A stretch of DNA of 64,000 nucleotides from NCBI GenBank assembly GCA_041389495.1, contig JAWKRT010000002.1, positions 1,178,001 through 1,242,000 of the forward strand. Direction: 5' to 3'. Positions 7,253 through 16,508 of the stretch are shown in pieces. The translations under genes were made by a program, and so were the position numbers. The notes under the pieces were generated by a model, which saw only the letters and a program-made list of their open reading frames with translations, ran no database searches and was not told the DNA's origin. This stretch comes from Myxococcota bacterium (GTDB taxonomy: Bacteria; Myxococcota_A; UBA9160; UBA4427). Position 1 is the first letter of the stretch. Every line of letters starts with the position of its first letter.

Positions 7253-9972
7253 CGCTCGATCTCCGTCAGCTGATCGGCAAGCTCGGCGAGACGCCGCGGC
7301 GCGCGCTCGAGGGCGCCGCCGGGCTCGCGCTCTCGCGCACGCACTACGAGGTCGAGCTCGAGCACTGGCTCGCCAAGCTCCTCGAGGCGGACGACGGCGA
7401 CGTCGCGCTCGTGCTGCGGCGCTTCGAGCTCGACCCGGATCGCGTCGCGCGCGCGATCGACGCCGCGCTCGACCGGCTGCGCAGCGGCAACCAGCGTCGC
7501 CCCGACCTCACCGAGACGATCGTCGACGTCGCGCGCGACGCGTGGGTGTGGTGCTCGGTGAACTACGGGCTCGCGCGCGTGCGCTCGGGCGGGCTCCTGC
7601 TCGCGGCGCTGCACGACGCGCGGCTGCGCCGGCGCCTCGTCGAGATCGAGCCGCAAGTCGAGCGCGTGAACCCGGAGACGCTCGCGCGCGACTTCGTCGC
7701 GCTCGTCGCGGGCGGGCGCGAGGACGGCGAGGCGCAGGCGGCGCTCGCGAGCGCGGGCGGCGCGGCGCGCGGCGACGGGCGCGCCCCGTCGGGCGGGCCG
7801 TCGCAGACGCCCGCGCTCGACCAGTACACGGTCGACCTCACGGCGGAGGCGCGCGCCGGGCGCATCGATCCGGTGCTCGGCCGCGAGGCCGAGGTCCGCC
7901 AGATCGTCGACGTGCTGACGCGGCGGCGGCAGAACAACCCGATCCTCACCGGCGAGGCGGGCGTCGGGAAGACGGCGGTCGTCGAGGGCTTCGCGCGCCG
8001 CATCGCTCTCGGCGACGTGCCCGAGCCGCTGCGCAACGTCGCGGTGCGCGCGCTCGACCTCGGGCTCCTGCAGGCGGGCGCGAGCGTGAAGGGCGAGTTC
8101 GAGAACCGGCTCAAGCAGGTGATCGACGAGGTCAAGCGCTCGCCGCAGCCGATCGTCCTGTTCATCGACGAGGCGCACACGCTGATCGGCGCCGGCGGGC
8201 AGGAGGGGCAGAACGACGCCGCGAACCTGCTCAAGCCCGCGCTCGCGCGCGGCGAGCTGCGCACCATCGCCGCGACGACGTGGGCCGAGTACAAGAAGTA
8301 CTTCGAGAAGGATCCCGCGCTGACGCGGCGCTTCCAGCCCGTGAAGGTCGAGGAGCCGGACGAGGAGACGGCGATCCGCATGATGCGCGGCGTCGCCGAC
8401 CGGTTCGAGGCGCACCACGGCGTGCACGTGCTCGACGAGGCGATCGTCGAGTCGGTGCGGCTCTCGGCGCGCTACGTGCCCGCGCGCCAGCTGCCGGACA
8501 AGTCGGTCAGCGTGCTCGACACGGCGTGCGCGCGCGTCGCGATCGGGCGCGCGGGCGTGCCCGCGCCGATCGAGGACCTGCGGCGGCGCATCGACGCGCT
8601 CGAGACGGAGCGCCGCGCGCTCCTGCGCGAGCGCGCGCTCGGCGCCGATCACTCGGTGCGCGTCGCGGCGATCGATGCGGACGCGGCGCGCACGCGCGAG
8701 GACCTCGCGGCGCTCGAGGAGCGCTGGGAGCGCGAGAAGGAGATCGTGGATCGCATCGCCGGGCTGCGGCGCGCGCTCGTCGGCGACGGCGACGACGAGG
8801 CGGCGGGAGCGGACGAGGCGGCCGGTGCGCACGGCGCGGCGAGCGGGGACGAGGCGGCCGACGTCGCGGGTGCGCCCGACCCCGACGCGCTGCGCGCCGA
8901 GCTCGACGCCGCGAAGCGCGAGCTCGCGGAGCTGCAGGGCGACGACCCGCTCGTCTCGATCGACGTCGACGGGCAGGCGATCGCCCAGGTGATCTCGTCG
9001 CAGACGGGCATCCCCGTCGGCCGCATGCTCGCCGACGAGATCCGCTCCGTGCTCGCGCTCTCGGACACGCTCCGTCAGCGCGTGCTCGGCCAGGACCACG
9101 CGCTCGAGACGATCGCGCGCCGCATCCACACGTCGCGCGCGAACCTCGACAACCCGCAGAAGCCGATCGGCGTGTTCCTGCTCGTCGGGCCCTCGGGCGT
9201 CGGCAAGACGGAGACGGCGATGACGATCGCCGAGCAGCTCTACGGCGGCGAGCGCAACGCGATCGTGATCAACATGTCGGAGTACCAGGAGGCCCACACC
9301 GTCTCGAGCCTGAAGGGCAGCCCGCCCGGCTATGTCGGCTACGGCGAGGGCGGCGTGCTGACGGAGGCCGTGCGCCGCCGGCCGTACTCGGTCGTGCTGC
9401 TCGACGAGGTCGAGAAGGCGCACCCCGACGTGATGGAGCTCTTCTTCCAGGTGTTCGACAAGGGCGTGCTCGAGGACGGCGAAGGCCGCGAGATCGACTT
9501 CAAGAACACCGTCATCCTGCTGACCTCGAACGTCGCGAGCGACACCATCATGGCGCTCTCCGCCGACGAGGAGACGCGGCCCGAGCCCGATGCGATCGTC
9601 GAGGCCGTGCGCCCCGAGCTCCTGAAGGCGTTCCCGGCCGCGCTGATCGGGCGGCTCGTCGTGGTGCCGTACTACCCGGTGACGGGCGACGTGCTCGCGC
9701 GCATCGTGCGCCTGCAGGTCGATCGCATCGCGCGCCGCGTGCGCGCGAACCACGGGGCCGAGTTCGTGTACGGCGACGAGCTGGTCGCGGCCGTGGTCGC
9801 GCGCTGCAACGACGTCGAGAGCGGCGGGCGCGCGGTGGACAACATCCTCACGCACTCGATGCTGCCGCAGCTGTCGGCCGAGGTGCTCGCCCGCATGGCG
9901 GAGGGGCGCGCGTTCGCGAAGGTCGCGGTCGCGGTCGACGACGACGGCGGCTTCCGTTTCGATCTCTCCTAG
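7249..9972 (+). CDS. clpV: T6SS sheath-recycling AAA+ ATPase ClpV (TssH)
   Basis: A 907-residue Clp/HSP100 ATPase. Domains are an N-terminal Clp-N domain (about 1-150), a first AAA+ domain with Walker A GEAGVGKTA near residue 235 and Walker B LFIDEAH, a coiled M region, and a second AAA+ domain with Walker A GPSGVGKTE near residue 647 and Walker B VLLDEVEKAHPD. ClpV recognises contracted TssB/TssC sheaths and disassembles them for reuse. The N-terminal domain of ClpV type (LIGKLGETPRRALEGAAGLAL, then HYEVELEHWLAKLL) and its place in the locus separate it from housekeeping ClpB. Residues about 513-544 are an Ala/Asp/Gly-rich low-complexity insert in the middle region. Confidence 0.97.
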   Translation: MTLDLRQLIGKLGETPRRALEGAAGLALSRTHYEVELEHWLAKLLEADDGDVALVLRRFELDPDRVARAIDAALDRLRSGNQRRPDLTETIVDVARDAWVWCSVNYGLARVRSGGLLLAALHDARLRRRLVEIEPQVERVNPETLARDFVALVAGGREDGEAQAALASAGGAARGDGRAPSGGPSQTPALDQYTVDLTAEARAGRIDPVLGREAEVRQIVDVLTRRRQNNPILTGEAGVGKTAVVEGFARRIALGDVPEPLRNVAVRALDLGLLQAGASVKGEFENRLKQVIDEVKRSPQPIVLFIDEAHTLIGAGGQEGQNDAANLLKPALARGELRTIAATTWAEYKKYFEKDPALTRRFQPVKVEEPDEETAIRMMRGVADRFEAHHGVHVLDEAIVESVRLSARYVPARQLPDKSVSVLDTACARVAIGRAGVPAPIEDLRRRIDALETERRALLRERALGADHSVRVAAIDADAARTREDLAALEERWEREKEIVDRIAGLRRALVGDGDDEAAGADEAAGAHGAASGDEAADVAGAPDPDALRAELDAAKRELAELQGDDPLVSIDVDGQAIAQVISSQTGIPVGRMLADEIRSVLALSDTLRQRVLGQDHALETIARRIHTSRANLDNPQKPIGVFLLVGPSGVGKTETAMTIAEQLYGGERNAIVINMSEYQEAHTVSSLKGSPPGYVGYGEGGVLTEAVRRRPYSVVLLDEVEKAHPDVMELFFQVFDKGVLEDGEGREIDFKNTVILLTSNVASDTIMALSADEETRPEPDAIVEAVRPELLKAFPAALIGRLVVVPYYPVTGDVLARIVRLQVDRIARRVRANHGAEFVYGDELVAAVVARCNDVESGGRAVDNILTHSMLPQLSAEVLARMAEGRAFAKVAVAVDDDGGFRFDLS

Positions 9973-10019
9973 CGGAGTCACGGGCCCGTCGCGCAGCGGC
10001 GGCCGAGGAGCGACGCCCC

Positions 10020-12020
10020 ATGGCGCTCAGCACGAAGAACCGCACCTGTCGCGTCCACGCGCCGAACGGCGACGACGTGTTCCAGCTGGTCTCGCTCTCG
10101 GGCACCGAGCGCATCTCGGGGCTCTACGAGCTCGACCTCGTGCTCGCCTCCGAGGACGTCGACGTGAAGCTCGACGCACTCGTCGGCCAGCCGCTCGCCG
10201 TCGAGGTCGCGCTCGGCACCGGCGAGCGCTTCTTCCACGGCATCGTCGCGAGCTTCGGGCTCGCGAGCGCGGGCGGCGACCGCGTCGAGTACCGCGCGAA
10301 GCTCGTGCCGTGGCCGTGGCTGCTCGGACGCAGCGCGGACTGCCGGATCTTCCAGCAGAAGTCCGTGCTCGACATCGCGAAGGAGGTCTTCGACGCGCTC
10401 GACCTCACCGACTACCGCATCGACGCCGACGCCGGGAGCTATCCCGCGCTCGAGTACACGGTGCAGTACCGCGAGACCGACCTCGACTTCGTGTCGCGCC
10501 TGCTCGAGGAGCACGGCATCGGCTTCTACTTCGAGCACGAGAAGAGCAAGCACACGCTCGTGCTCTTCGACGCCTCCGACCAGAACCCGGATTGCCCCGT
10601 GCACGCGAAGGCGTCGTACGTCGGCGAGGAGGCCGAGCAGACGCCCGGCATCGTGACGCGCTGGAACGCACGGCTCGACCTGCGCAGCGGCGCGTGCGCC
10701 CTCCAGGACTACAACTTCGAGGATCCGAGCGTCGACCTGATGGCGACGCAGCCGACGACGAAGCCCGTCGGCGGCAACGATCGGCTCGAGGTCTACGAGT
10801 ACCCGGGCTCGCACCAGAGCACGTCCGAGGGCAGCGCGCGCGCGCGGCGTCGGATCGAGGCGGAGGAGGCGGCGGCGCAGGTCGTCGACGGCGCGAGCAC
10901 GTGCCACGACTTCTCGCCGGGCTACCGCTTCGAGCTGCGCGGCCACGACCGCAAGGACTTCGCCGGCCGCTACCTGCTGCGCGAGGTGCGACACGCGCTC
11001 GAGCCCGACGCCGGCGGGTCCGCCTATCGCAACGAGTTCGTCTGCATGCCGGCGTCGGTGCGCTACCGCCCGCTCGCGACGACGCCGCGCCCGCGCATCC
11101 ACGGCGCACAGACGGCGGTCGTCGTCGGCGAGGCCGGGCGCGAGATCGACGTCGACGACTACGGCTCGGTCTACCTGCGCTTCCACTGGGACCGGCGCAA
11201 GGAGGACCTCCCGAGCCCGACCTGCCGCGTGCGCGTCGCCCAGCACTGGGCCGGCAAGGAGTGGGGCGCCTACTTCGCGCCGCGCATCGGGCAGGAGGTG
11301 ATCGTCGAGTTCCTCGACGGCGATCCCGCCCGGCCGCTCGTCACCGGCCGCGTCTACAACGGCCAGAACAAGCCGCCCTACGCGAACCCCGAAGAGGGCG
11401 GCATCAAGAGCCGCAGCACGAAGGAGGGCGGGGCGGACGAGTTCAACGAGATCCGCCTCGTCGACAGCAAGGGCAGCGAGCTCTTCTTCGTGCAGGCGCA
11501 GCGGGACTGGCAGGCGAACGTCAAGAACGACGCGCTCGAAGAGGTGGGCCGCGACCGCACGCGCAAGGTCGTCAACGACGAGAAGGTCGAGATCGGGAAC
11601 GACCGCACCGTCGACGTCAAGAACGACCACACCGAGAAGGTCGGCCGCAACGAGAAGCTCGAGGTCGGCGAGGACCGCTCGCGCTCCGTCACCGGCAACG
11701 AGGACGTCGCGGTCCGCAAGGCCCAGCGCATCTCCGTGGACGAGAAGCGCACGCTCACCGTCGGGAAGGCGCACGAGATCACGATCCGCGACGACCAGGG
11801 CGAGGTGGTCGAGGGCAAGTACGACCTCGACGTGCGCAAGGCGTGGTCGGGGCGCGCGAAGACGATCTCGTTCGAGGCCGCCGACGAGGTGCGCATCCGC
11901 ACGGGCTCCGCGGAGATCGTCATGAAGAAGAACGGCGACATCACGATCAGCGGCAAGAAGATCAACGTCAAGGGGACGGGAGATGTCATCCTCGAAGGCA
12001 AGTCGATCAAGCAGAACTAG
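10020..12020 (+). CDS. vgrG: T6SS spike protein VgrG (TssI)
   Basis: A 666-residue VgrG without a toxic C-terminal domain. ATG 10020 is chosen because a GAGGAG lies about 10 bases upstream and the preceding frame is only a shadow of clpV. The N-terminal gp27-like part contains LVSLSGTERISGLYELDL and QYRETDLDFVSRLLEEHGI; the gp5-like OB part has VYLRFHWDRRKED, CRVRVAQHWAGKEWGAYF and RIGQEVIVEFLDGDPARPL. The C-terminus is a beta-prism of short repeats (such as VGRDRTRKV, VGRNEKLEV, VGEDRSRSV) that ends at the family end. It therefore acts as a structural spike, carrying the PAAR-like tip and cargo encoded directly downstream. Confidence 0.96.
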   Translation: MALSTKNRTCRVHAPNGDDVFQLVSLSGTERISGLYELDLVLASEDVDVKLDALVGQPLAVEVALGTGERFFHGIVASFGLASAGGDRVEYRAKLVPWPWLLGRSADCRIFQQKSVLDIAKEVFDALDLTDYRIDADAGSYPALEYTVQYRETDLDFVSRLLEEHGIGFYFEHEKSKHTLVLFDASDQNPDCPVHAKASYVGEEAEQTPGIVTRWNARLDLRSGACALQDYNFEDPSVDLMATQPTTKPVGGNDRLEVYEYPGSHQSTSEGSARARRRIEAEEAAAQVVDGASTCHDFSPGYRFELRGHDRKDFAGRYLLREVRHALEPDAGGSAYRNEFVCMPASVRYRPLATTPRPRIHGAQTAVVVGEAGREIDVDDYGSVYLRFHWDRRKEDLPSPTCRVRVAQHWAGKEWGAYFAPRIGQEVIVEFLDGDPARPLVTGRVYNGQNKPPYANPEEGGIKSRSTKEGGADEFNEIRLVDSKGSELFFVQAQRDWQANVKNDALEEVGRDRTRKVVNDEKVEIGNDRTVDVKNDHTEKVGRNEKLEVGEDRSRSVTGNEDVAVRKAQRISVDEKRTLTVGKAHEITIRDDQGEVVEGKYDLDVRKAWSGRAKTISFEAADEVRIRTGSAEIVMKKNGDITISGKKINVKGTGDVILEGKSIKQN

Positions 12021-12570
12021 CGACGCCGTCGGCGCGGACGCGACCTCGGAAGCGAGCAGCGGCGCGCGCACGGACGCGCGCGCGGGCGAGCGCGGGGCGC
12101 ACGGGCTGCTCGACGCGATCCTCGCGTCGCCCCGCGGCGACGGAGCACCGTCGCACGCCGTCGCCGTGGCCCGCGTCGTCGCGATCGACGAGGCGGGCGC
12201 CCCCGTCGTCGCGCTCGGCGTCGCGGGCGGTGTCGCGCGCGTCGCGGCGCGCGCGACGATCGCCGTCGCGGCCGGCGACGTCGGGCGCGACGCCGTCGTC
12301 GCGTTCGAGGACGGAGACCGCGCGCGCCCGATCGTCACCGGCCTGCTCGTCGCGCCGGCGGGCGACGCCGCCTCGTGCGCGCCGACCGCGCGCGCCGCGT
12401 CGCCGCCGCGGCGCGTCGAGATCGAGGCCGCCGACGAGCTCGTGCTCCGCTGCGGCGCGGCGAGCGTCGAGCTCCGCGCCGACGGCCGCATCGTGATCCT
12501 CGGCGGCTACGTCGTGAGTCGCGCGACGGGCGCGCACCGGATCCAGGGCGGATCGGTCCAGATCAACTAG
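11983..12570 (+). CDS. VgrG-linked DUF6484 family protein
   Basis: A 195-residue protein whose ATG at 11983 lies inside the last 38 bases of vgrG in another frame. The middle (about residues 60-125) has the DUF6484 pattern: a strand pair ARVVAIDEAGAPVVAL, a segment where the domain places DVGRDAVVAFEDGD, and RPIVTGLL. The C-terminus (ELVLRCGAASVELRADGR, then a GGSVQIN ending) resembles the terminal strands of VgrG-type beta-prisms. Proteins of this kind occur next to vgrG in T6SS delivery modules and probably cap or extend the spike; this role is inferred from context. The first 50 residues are low-complexity. Confidence 0.75.
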   Translation: MSSSKASRSSRTSDAVGADATSEASSGARTDARAGERGAHGLLDAILASPRGDGAPSHAVAVARVVAIDEAGAPVVALGVAGGVARVAARATIAVAAGDVGRDAVVAFEDGDRARPIVTGLLVAPAGDAASCAPTARAASPPRRVEIEAADELVLRCGAASVELRADGRIVILGGYVVSRATGAHRIQGGSVQIN

Positions 12571-12588
12571 CGAGCCCGGGAGCGCGCG

Positions 12589-13872
12589 ATGGCGCAGGCC
12601 ACGCCCGACATCGTCGAGGAGCACGTCGACATGGCCGAGTTCCTGCTCGGCCAGCGCGAGCTCGCGCTCGCGTCGCTCGACTTCGACGCGGCCGACCTCG
12701 CCGACCTCGACGAGCGGCTCGTCGCGCACGTCGACGCGCTCGCGCTGGCGGGCCGCGTCGGACGCGCGACGTGCGCGTCCGAGCTCGAGGGCGGGTCGCG
12801 CGGCCGCGCGTGCGCGGCCGGCCTCGCGGCGCTCGCGTCGTGCGACGCGGAGCGCGTCGACGACGTGGTGCGCGCGTTCGGCGCGGCGGCCGGACCGACG
12901 CTCGAGGGCCTCGCGCTCGCGCTCGGGCTCGGCGGTGCCGCGGCGGGCGCCGCGGCGCGCGCGCGCATCGCGGAGGGCGACCTCGACGACCCGCTGCGCG
13001 CCGCGGCGGCGCTGCGCGCGGCGACGGCCGCGCGCGACGCGGACGCGGCGCTCGTCGCGCGGTGTCTCGCGCTTCCCGCCGTCGAGCCGCAGCGCGCCGC
13101 GTGCGAGGCGATCGGTGCGCTCCGCCTGCACCGGCTCGCCGACGCCGTGCGCGAGCGCGCCGGCGCCGCCGACGCCGCGCTCCGCGCCGCTGCGCTCCGC
13201 GCGCTCGCACTCGTCACCGCCCCCGACGCGCGCGCGCGCTGCCTCGAAGCGGCCGCGCGCGCGAGCGGCGACGCGCCGACGGACGACGACCTCGCACTCG
13301 CGTGCGCCGCCCTCGAGGTGCTCGGCGCGATCGCGTCGCCCGACGACGCCGACGCGATCGGCCGCCTCGCGACGGGCGGCGCGGCGCCGGTCGCGCGCGC
13401 CGCGCTGCTCGCGCTCGCGGGGCTCGGAACGCCCGAGGCCGTCGAGGCGATCGTCGCGTGCGTCGAAGCCGGCCGCGAGTCGGGAACCGCGGGCGTCGCC
13501 TATCTCTACGTCGTCGGTGCGCTCGACGAGCGCCCGGCCGAGCGTCTGCACGCGCAGCCGCCCGAGCGCGCGCGCGACGACGCCGCGCTCGTCGCGGAGG
13601 CGCAGGCGTGGGACGCGTCTTCCGACCTGCCCGCGTTCGACCCGTCGCGCGTGCGCGCCGACTGGGAGGCGCGTCGCGCCGCGCTCGCGCCGCGCACGCG
13701 CCACCGCGCCGGGGTCGCGCTCGCGATCGACGCCGGGGTGGCGCCGACGAGCCCGCTCCCGCTGCAGCGCCTCGAGGCAGTCGCGGCCGCGCTCGCCCGC
13801 CCCGCGGCCGTCCTCGAGCCGGTCGAGGCGCTGCGGTCGCCGCTCGTGCGCGCGGCGGTCGCGGCGTGCTGA
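12589..13872 (+). CDS. TIGR02270-type HEAT-like repeat protein of T6SS loci
   Basis: A 427-residue, Ala/Leu-rich all-helical protein. The N-terminus (EEHVDMAEFLLGQRELAL, then DLDERLVAHVDALALAG) fits TIGR02270, a family of unknown function seen almost only beside DUF2169, DUF4150 and ketosynthase-like genes in T6SS delivery modules. The remaining sequence repeats units of about 30 residues ending in Arg/Ala-rich helices, like HEAT or PBS lyase repeats. A scaffold or loading-chaperone role is plausible but unproven. The stop codon TGA at 13870-13872 overlaps the start of the next gene by 7 bases. Confidence 0.75.
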   Translation: MAQATPDIVEEHVDMAEFLLGQRELALASLDFDAADLADLDERLVAHVDALALAGRVGRATCASELEGGSRGRACAAGLAALASCDAERVDDVVRAFGAAAGPTLEGLALALGLGGAAAGAAARARIAEGDLDDPLRAAAALRAATAARDADAALVARCLALPAVEPQRAACEAIGALRLHRLADAVRERAGAADAALRAAALRALALVTAPDARARCLEAAARASGDAPTDDDLALACAALEVLGAIASPDDADAIGRLATGGAAPVARAALLALAGLGTPEAVEAIVACVEAGRESGTAGVAYLYVVGALDERPAERLHAQPPERARDDAALVAEAQAWDASSDLPAFDPSRVRADWEARRAALAPRTRHRAGVALAIDAGVAPTSPLPLQRLEAVAAALARPAAVLEPVEALRSPLVRAAVAAC

Positions 13873-14915
13873 GCGTCGACAACGCGACGCCCTACGCCGT
13901 CGCGGCGATCCCGTATGCGGACAAGCACGGGCGCGACGGGCTCGCGGTCGTCGCGAAGGGCACGTTCGAGATCGCGGGCCCGGGCGAGCCGGTCGCGCTC
14001 GCCGACGAGCAGGAGCCGGTCGCGTTCGCCGACGCGTGGCACGGCGAGCCCGGCGCGTCGAGCCTGCGCTACGCCGCGGACTCGACGCCGCCGAAGCCGG
14101 GCGCGGACGTCGCGCTCGTCGGTCACGCCTATCCGCCGACCGCCGACGCGCGCGAGTTCGACGTGTCGCTGCAGGTGGGCGAGCGCATCCACGTCGTGCG
14201 CGTGTTCGGCGACCGGCACTGGGAGCGCGGCCTGCTCGGCTGGCGCCCCACGCCGCCCGAGCCCGTCGAGCGCGTGCCGCTCGTCTACGAGCGCGCGTTC
14301 GGCGGCGCCGACCTCTGCCCGAGCGACCCGGCGAAGCACGCCTTCGAGCCGCGCAACCCGGTCGGCACGGGCTTCGTCGGACGCGGCGGCCGCGAGCGGC
14401 TGCGCGATCTCGCGCTGCCGAACCTCGAGGATCCGGGCGCGCCGATCGGGCGGCCGAAGGATCGCCCGGCGCCCGCGGGCTTCGGATTCGTCGCGCCGGC
14501 GTGGAGCCCGCGCGCCGAGCGCGCGGGCACGTACGACGACGCGTGGCAACGCGATCGCTGTCCGCTCCTTCCGCTCGACTTCGACGAGCGCTTCTTCCAC
14601 GCCGCCCATCCCGCGCTCTGCTCCCCGCAGCCGCTCGCGGGCGGCGAGCGCGTGCGCATCGTGAACGCGAGCCGCGACGGCACGCTCGACTTCCGCCTTC
14701 CCGCCGAGTCGCTCGCGGTGACGGCGTGGATCCGCGGCGAGCCCGTGCGCGGCGAGTCGCGCCTCGACACGGTCGTGATCGAGCCCGACGCGCGCCGGCT
14801 CGTCGCAGTCTGGCGCGCGGCGATCCCGTGCCCGCGCACGCTCCTCTACGTGCAGTACGTGTTCGTGAAGCGCGCCGGGGACGCGCGCGGCGACGCGCGC
14901 GCGGAGGTCGCGTGA
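13866..14915 (+). CDS. DUF2169 T6SS effector adaptor/chaperone
   Basis: A 349-residue DUF2169 protein with GTG start at 13866, overlapping the previous stop. The conserved pattern starts at NATPYAVAAIPYADKHGRDG, continues through VVAKGTFEIAG and a SSLRYAADSTPPKPGADVAL block (family form: a pledge that the cargo passes transport), and includes PLVYERAFGG and the FEPRNPVGTGF motif. In Agrobacterium a DUF2169 protein is the specific chaperone for a DUF4150 PAAR-linked DNase effector, so this one most likely loads the DUF4150 tip (15988-16497) and its cargo onto VgrG. No membrane segment or signal peptide is seen; it acts in the cytoplasm. Confidence 0.88.
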   Translation: MLSVDNATPYAVAAIPYADKHGRDGLAVVAKGTFEIAGPGEPVALADEQEPVAFADAWHGEPGASSLRYAADSTPPKPGADVALVGHAYPPTADAREFDVSLQVGERIHVVRVFGDRHWERGLLGWRPTPPEPVERVPLVYERAFGGADLCPSDPAKHAFEPRNPVGTGFVGRGGRERLRDLALPNLEDPGAPIGRPKDRPAPAGFGFVAPAWSPRAERAGTYDDAWQRDRCPLLPLDFDERFFHAAHPALCSPQPLAGGERVRIVNASRDGTLDFRLPAESLAVTAWIRGEPVRGESRLDTVVIEPDARRLVAVWRAAIPCPRTLLYVQYVFVKRAGDARGDARAEVA

Positions 14916-16003
14916 GCGCCGTCGCCGCGCCGGGCGCGGTCGTGACGGCCGTCGGTGCCGTGACCCCGGTCGGCTGCGGCGTCGTCGAGACGGGCGCCTC
15001 GATCCGCGCGGGCATCGCGCGCCTGCGCGTGCATCCGAGCTACGTGCCGATCCAGCCCGAGATCCCCGACGGCGAGCCCGAGCCCGTGCGCGCGGCGTGG
15101 GTGCTCGATCCCGGGCTCGGCGTCGGGCTGCGCGAGCGACTCGCGCGGCTCGCGCTCGCCGCGCTCGCCGACCTCGCCGCGACGAGCGGGCTGCGGCGCG
15201 ACGAGTGCGAGGGGCTTCCCGTCGCGTGGGCGCTGCCCGAGCGCGGACGCGACGGCATCGCCGACGTCGACGCGGCCGACCTCGCGCGCGACGTCGCCGC
15301 GCGCAGCGGGCTCGCGCTCGCATTCGCCGGCGCGTGCGAGGACGGCCACGCGGCGGCGCACGCCGCGCTCGCGCGCGCGCTCGAGCAACTCGCGGGCGGC
15401 GCGCCGCGCTGCCTGGTCGTCGCCGTCGACTCGCAGCTCGACGAGGACGTGCTCGCGTCGCTCGACGCCGCCTACCGGCTGCGCAGCGCGCGCAACGTCG
15501 ACGGCTACATCCCCGGCGAGGCGGCGGTCGCGCTGCTCGTCGAGCGCGCCGACGCGGCGCGCGCGCGCGGCGCGCACGCGCCGGTCGCGATTCGCGGCGT
15601 GGCGCGCGGGGACGAGCCGTCCTCGAGCCGGTCGGACGCCGCGTCGACGGGCGCGGGGCTCGCGGAGGCGTGCCGGGCGGCGCTCGCGGGAGCGGCGCTC
15701 GAGCGCGCGCGCTGGGTCGTGTGCGACCTCAACGGCGAGAGCCATCGCGCCCACGAGTGGGGCACGGTATCGACTCGGCTCGCGGCGGAGCTCGCGTCCC
15801 CCGCCGTGTGGCACCCGGCCGACTGCGCGGGCGACGTCGGGGCGGCGTCGGGCGCGCTCGGGGTCGCGCTCGTGGCGCGCGCGCACGCGCGCGGCTACGC
15901 GCCGGCCCGCGATGCGCTCGTCTGGTGCGCGTCGGAGGGCGCCGCGCGCGCCGCGGCGATCGTCGGCGCGAACGAGGAGGCAGGCCCATGGGCTCGACCG
16001 TGA
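14912..16003 (+). CDS. T6SS-associated ketosynthase-like protein, probably lacking the catalytic triad
   Basis: A 363-residue thiolase-fold protein resembling beta-ketoacyl-ACP synthases. GTG 14912 overlaps the DUF2169 stop. It begins with a typical VVTAVGAVTPVGCG strand and has a Cys at residue 142 in AGACEDGHAA, the place of the nucleophile, and NVDGYIPGEAAVALLVER, matching the family RDGFVPGEGA block. The two active-site histidines are not obvious: the NGHGTGT-like place reads LNGESHRAHEWG and the second reads DCAGDVGAASG without His. Such proteins are recurrent in DUF2169/DUF4150 modules and are unlikely to make fatty acids; a structural or cargo-modifying role is inferred. It overlaps the next gene by 16 bases. 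Confidence 0.78.
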   Translation: MSAVAAPGAVVTAVGAVTPVGCGVVETGASIRAGIARLRVHPSYVPIQPEIPDGEPEPVRAAWVLDPGLGVGLRERLARLALAALADLAATSGLRRDECEGLPVAWALPERGRDGIADVDAADLARDVAARSGLALAFAGACEDGHAAAHAALARALEQLAGGAPRCLVVAVDSQLDEDVLASLDAAYRLRSARNVDGYIPGEAAVALLVERADAARARGAHAPVAIRGVARGDEPSSSRSDAASTGAGLAEACRAALAGAALERARWVVCDLNGESHRAHEWGTVSTRLAAELASPAVWHPADCAGDVGAASGALGVALVARAHARGYAPARDALVWCASEGAARAAAIVGANEEAGPWARP

Positions 16004-16497
16004 TCGTCAACGGCCGCACCGCCGTGCACAAGGGCAGCGGCGGCGTCTCGACCGCCTTCCCCGACGTGTGCAAGACGCCGACGCCCGGCGGCCCCGTCCC
16101 CATTCCGTATCCGAACGTCGCGATGTCGTCGGACACGGACAAGGGTGCGAAGAAGGTGAAGGTCGACGGCAACCCGGTCGCGCTCGCGAGCTCGAACTTC
16201 AAGACGAGCACGGGCGACGAGGCGGGCTCGGCGGGCGGCGTCGTGTCCTCGAAGACGAAGGGCAAGGCCGAGTTCGTGAACTACTCGTTCGACGTGAAGG
16301 CCGAGGGCAAGAACGTGCCGCGGCTCGGCGACCTGATGCTGCAGAACAAGGGCGGCTCGCCGAACACGCCGCCCGCGCCCGAGGTGCAGCCGCCGGCCGT
16401 GGCCGTGCCGCTCGCCGACCCGGAGGCGCAGGACGACGAGCTCGAGGAGGTCGCCGTCATCGACGTCGAGGAGTACGACCGCGAGGAGTCGGAGTAG
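15988..16497 (+). CDS. PAAR-like DUF4150 spike tip protein
   Basis: A 169-residue protein with the DUF4150 (PAAR-like) signature: VIVNGRTAVHKGSGG at the start, then AFPDVCKTPTPGGPVPIPYPN and a central SSNFKTSTGDEAGSAGG, where PAAR-like proteins form the sharp cone that sits on the VgrG trimer. Residues after about 125 (PPAPEVQPPA and an acidic DDELEEVAVIDVEEYDREE tail) are a Pro-rich then acidic extension, not a recognisable toxin, so cargo is probably bound non-covalently. The metalloprotease directly downstream (16509) is the obvious candidate cargo. Confidence 0.92.
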   Translation: MGSTVIVNGRTAVHKGSGGVSTAFPDVCKTPTPGGPVPIPYPNVAMSSDTDKGAKKVKVDGNPVALASSNFKTSTGDEAGSAGGVVSSKTKGKAEFVNYSFDVKAEGKNVPRLGDLMLQNKGGSPNTPPAPEVQPPAVAVPLADPEAQDDELEEVAVIDVEEYDREESE

Positions 16498-16508
16498 GAG
16501 GCGGCGCG

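Noticed and set aside
10020..12020. VgrG as an evolved effector with a C-terminal toxin
   Set aside because: The protein ends in the beta-prism repeats with no extra domain.
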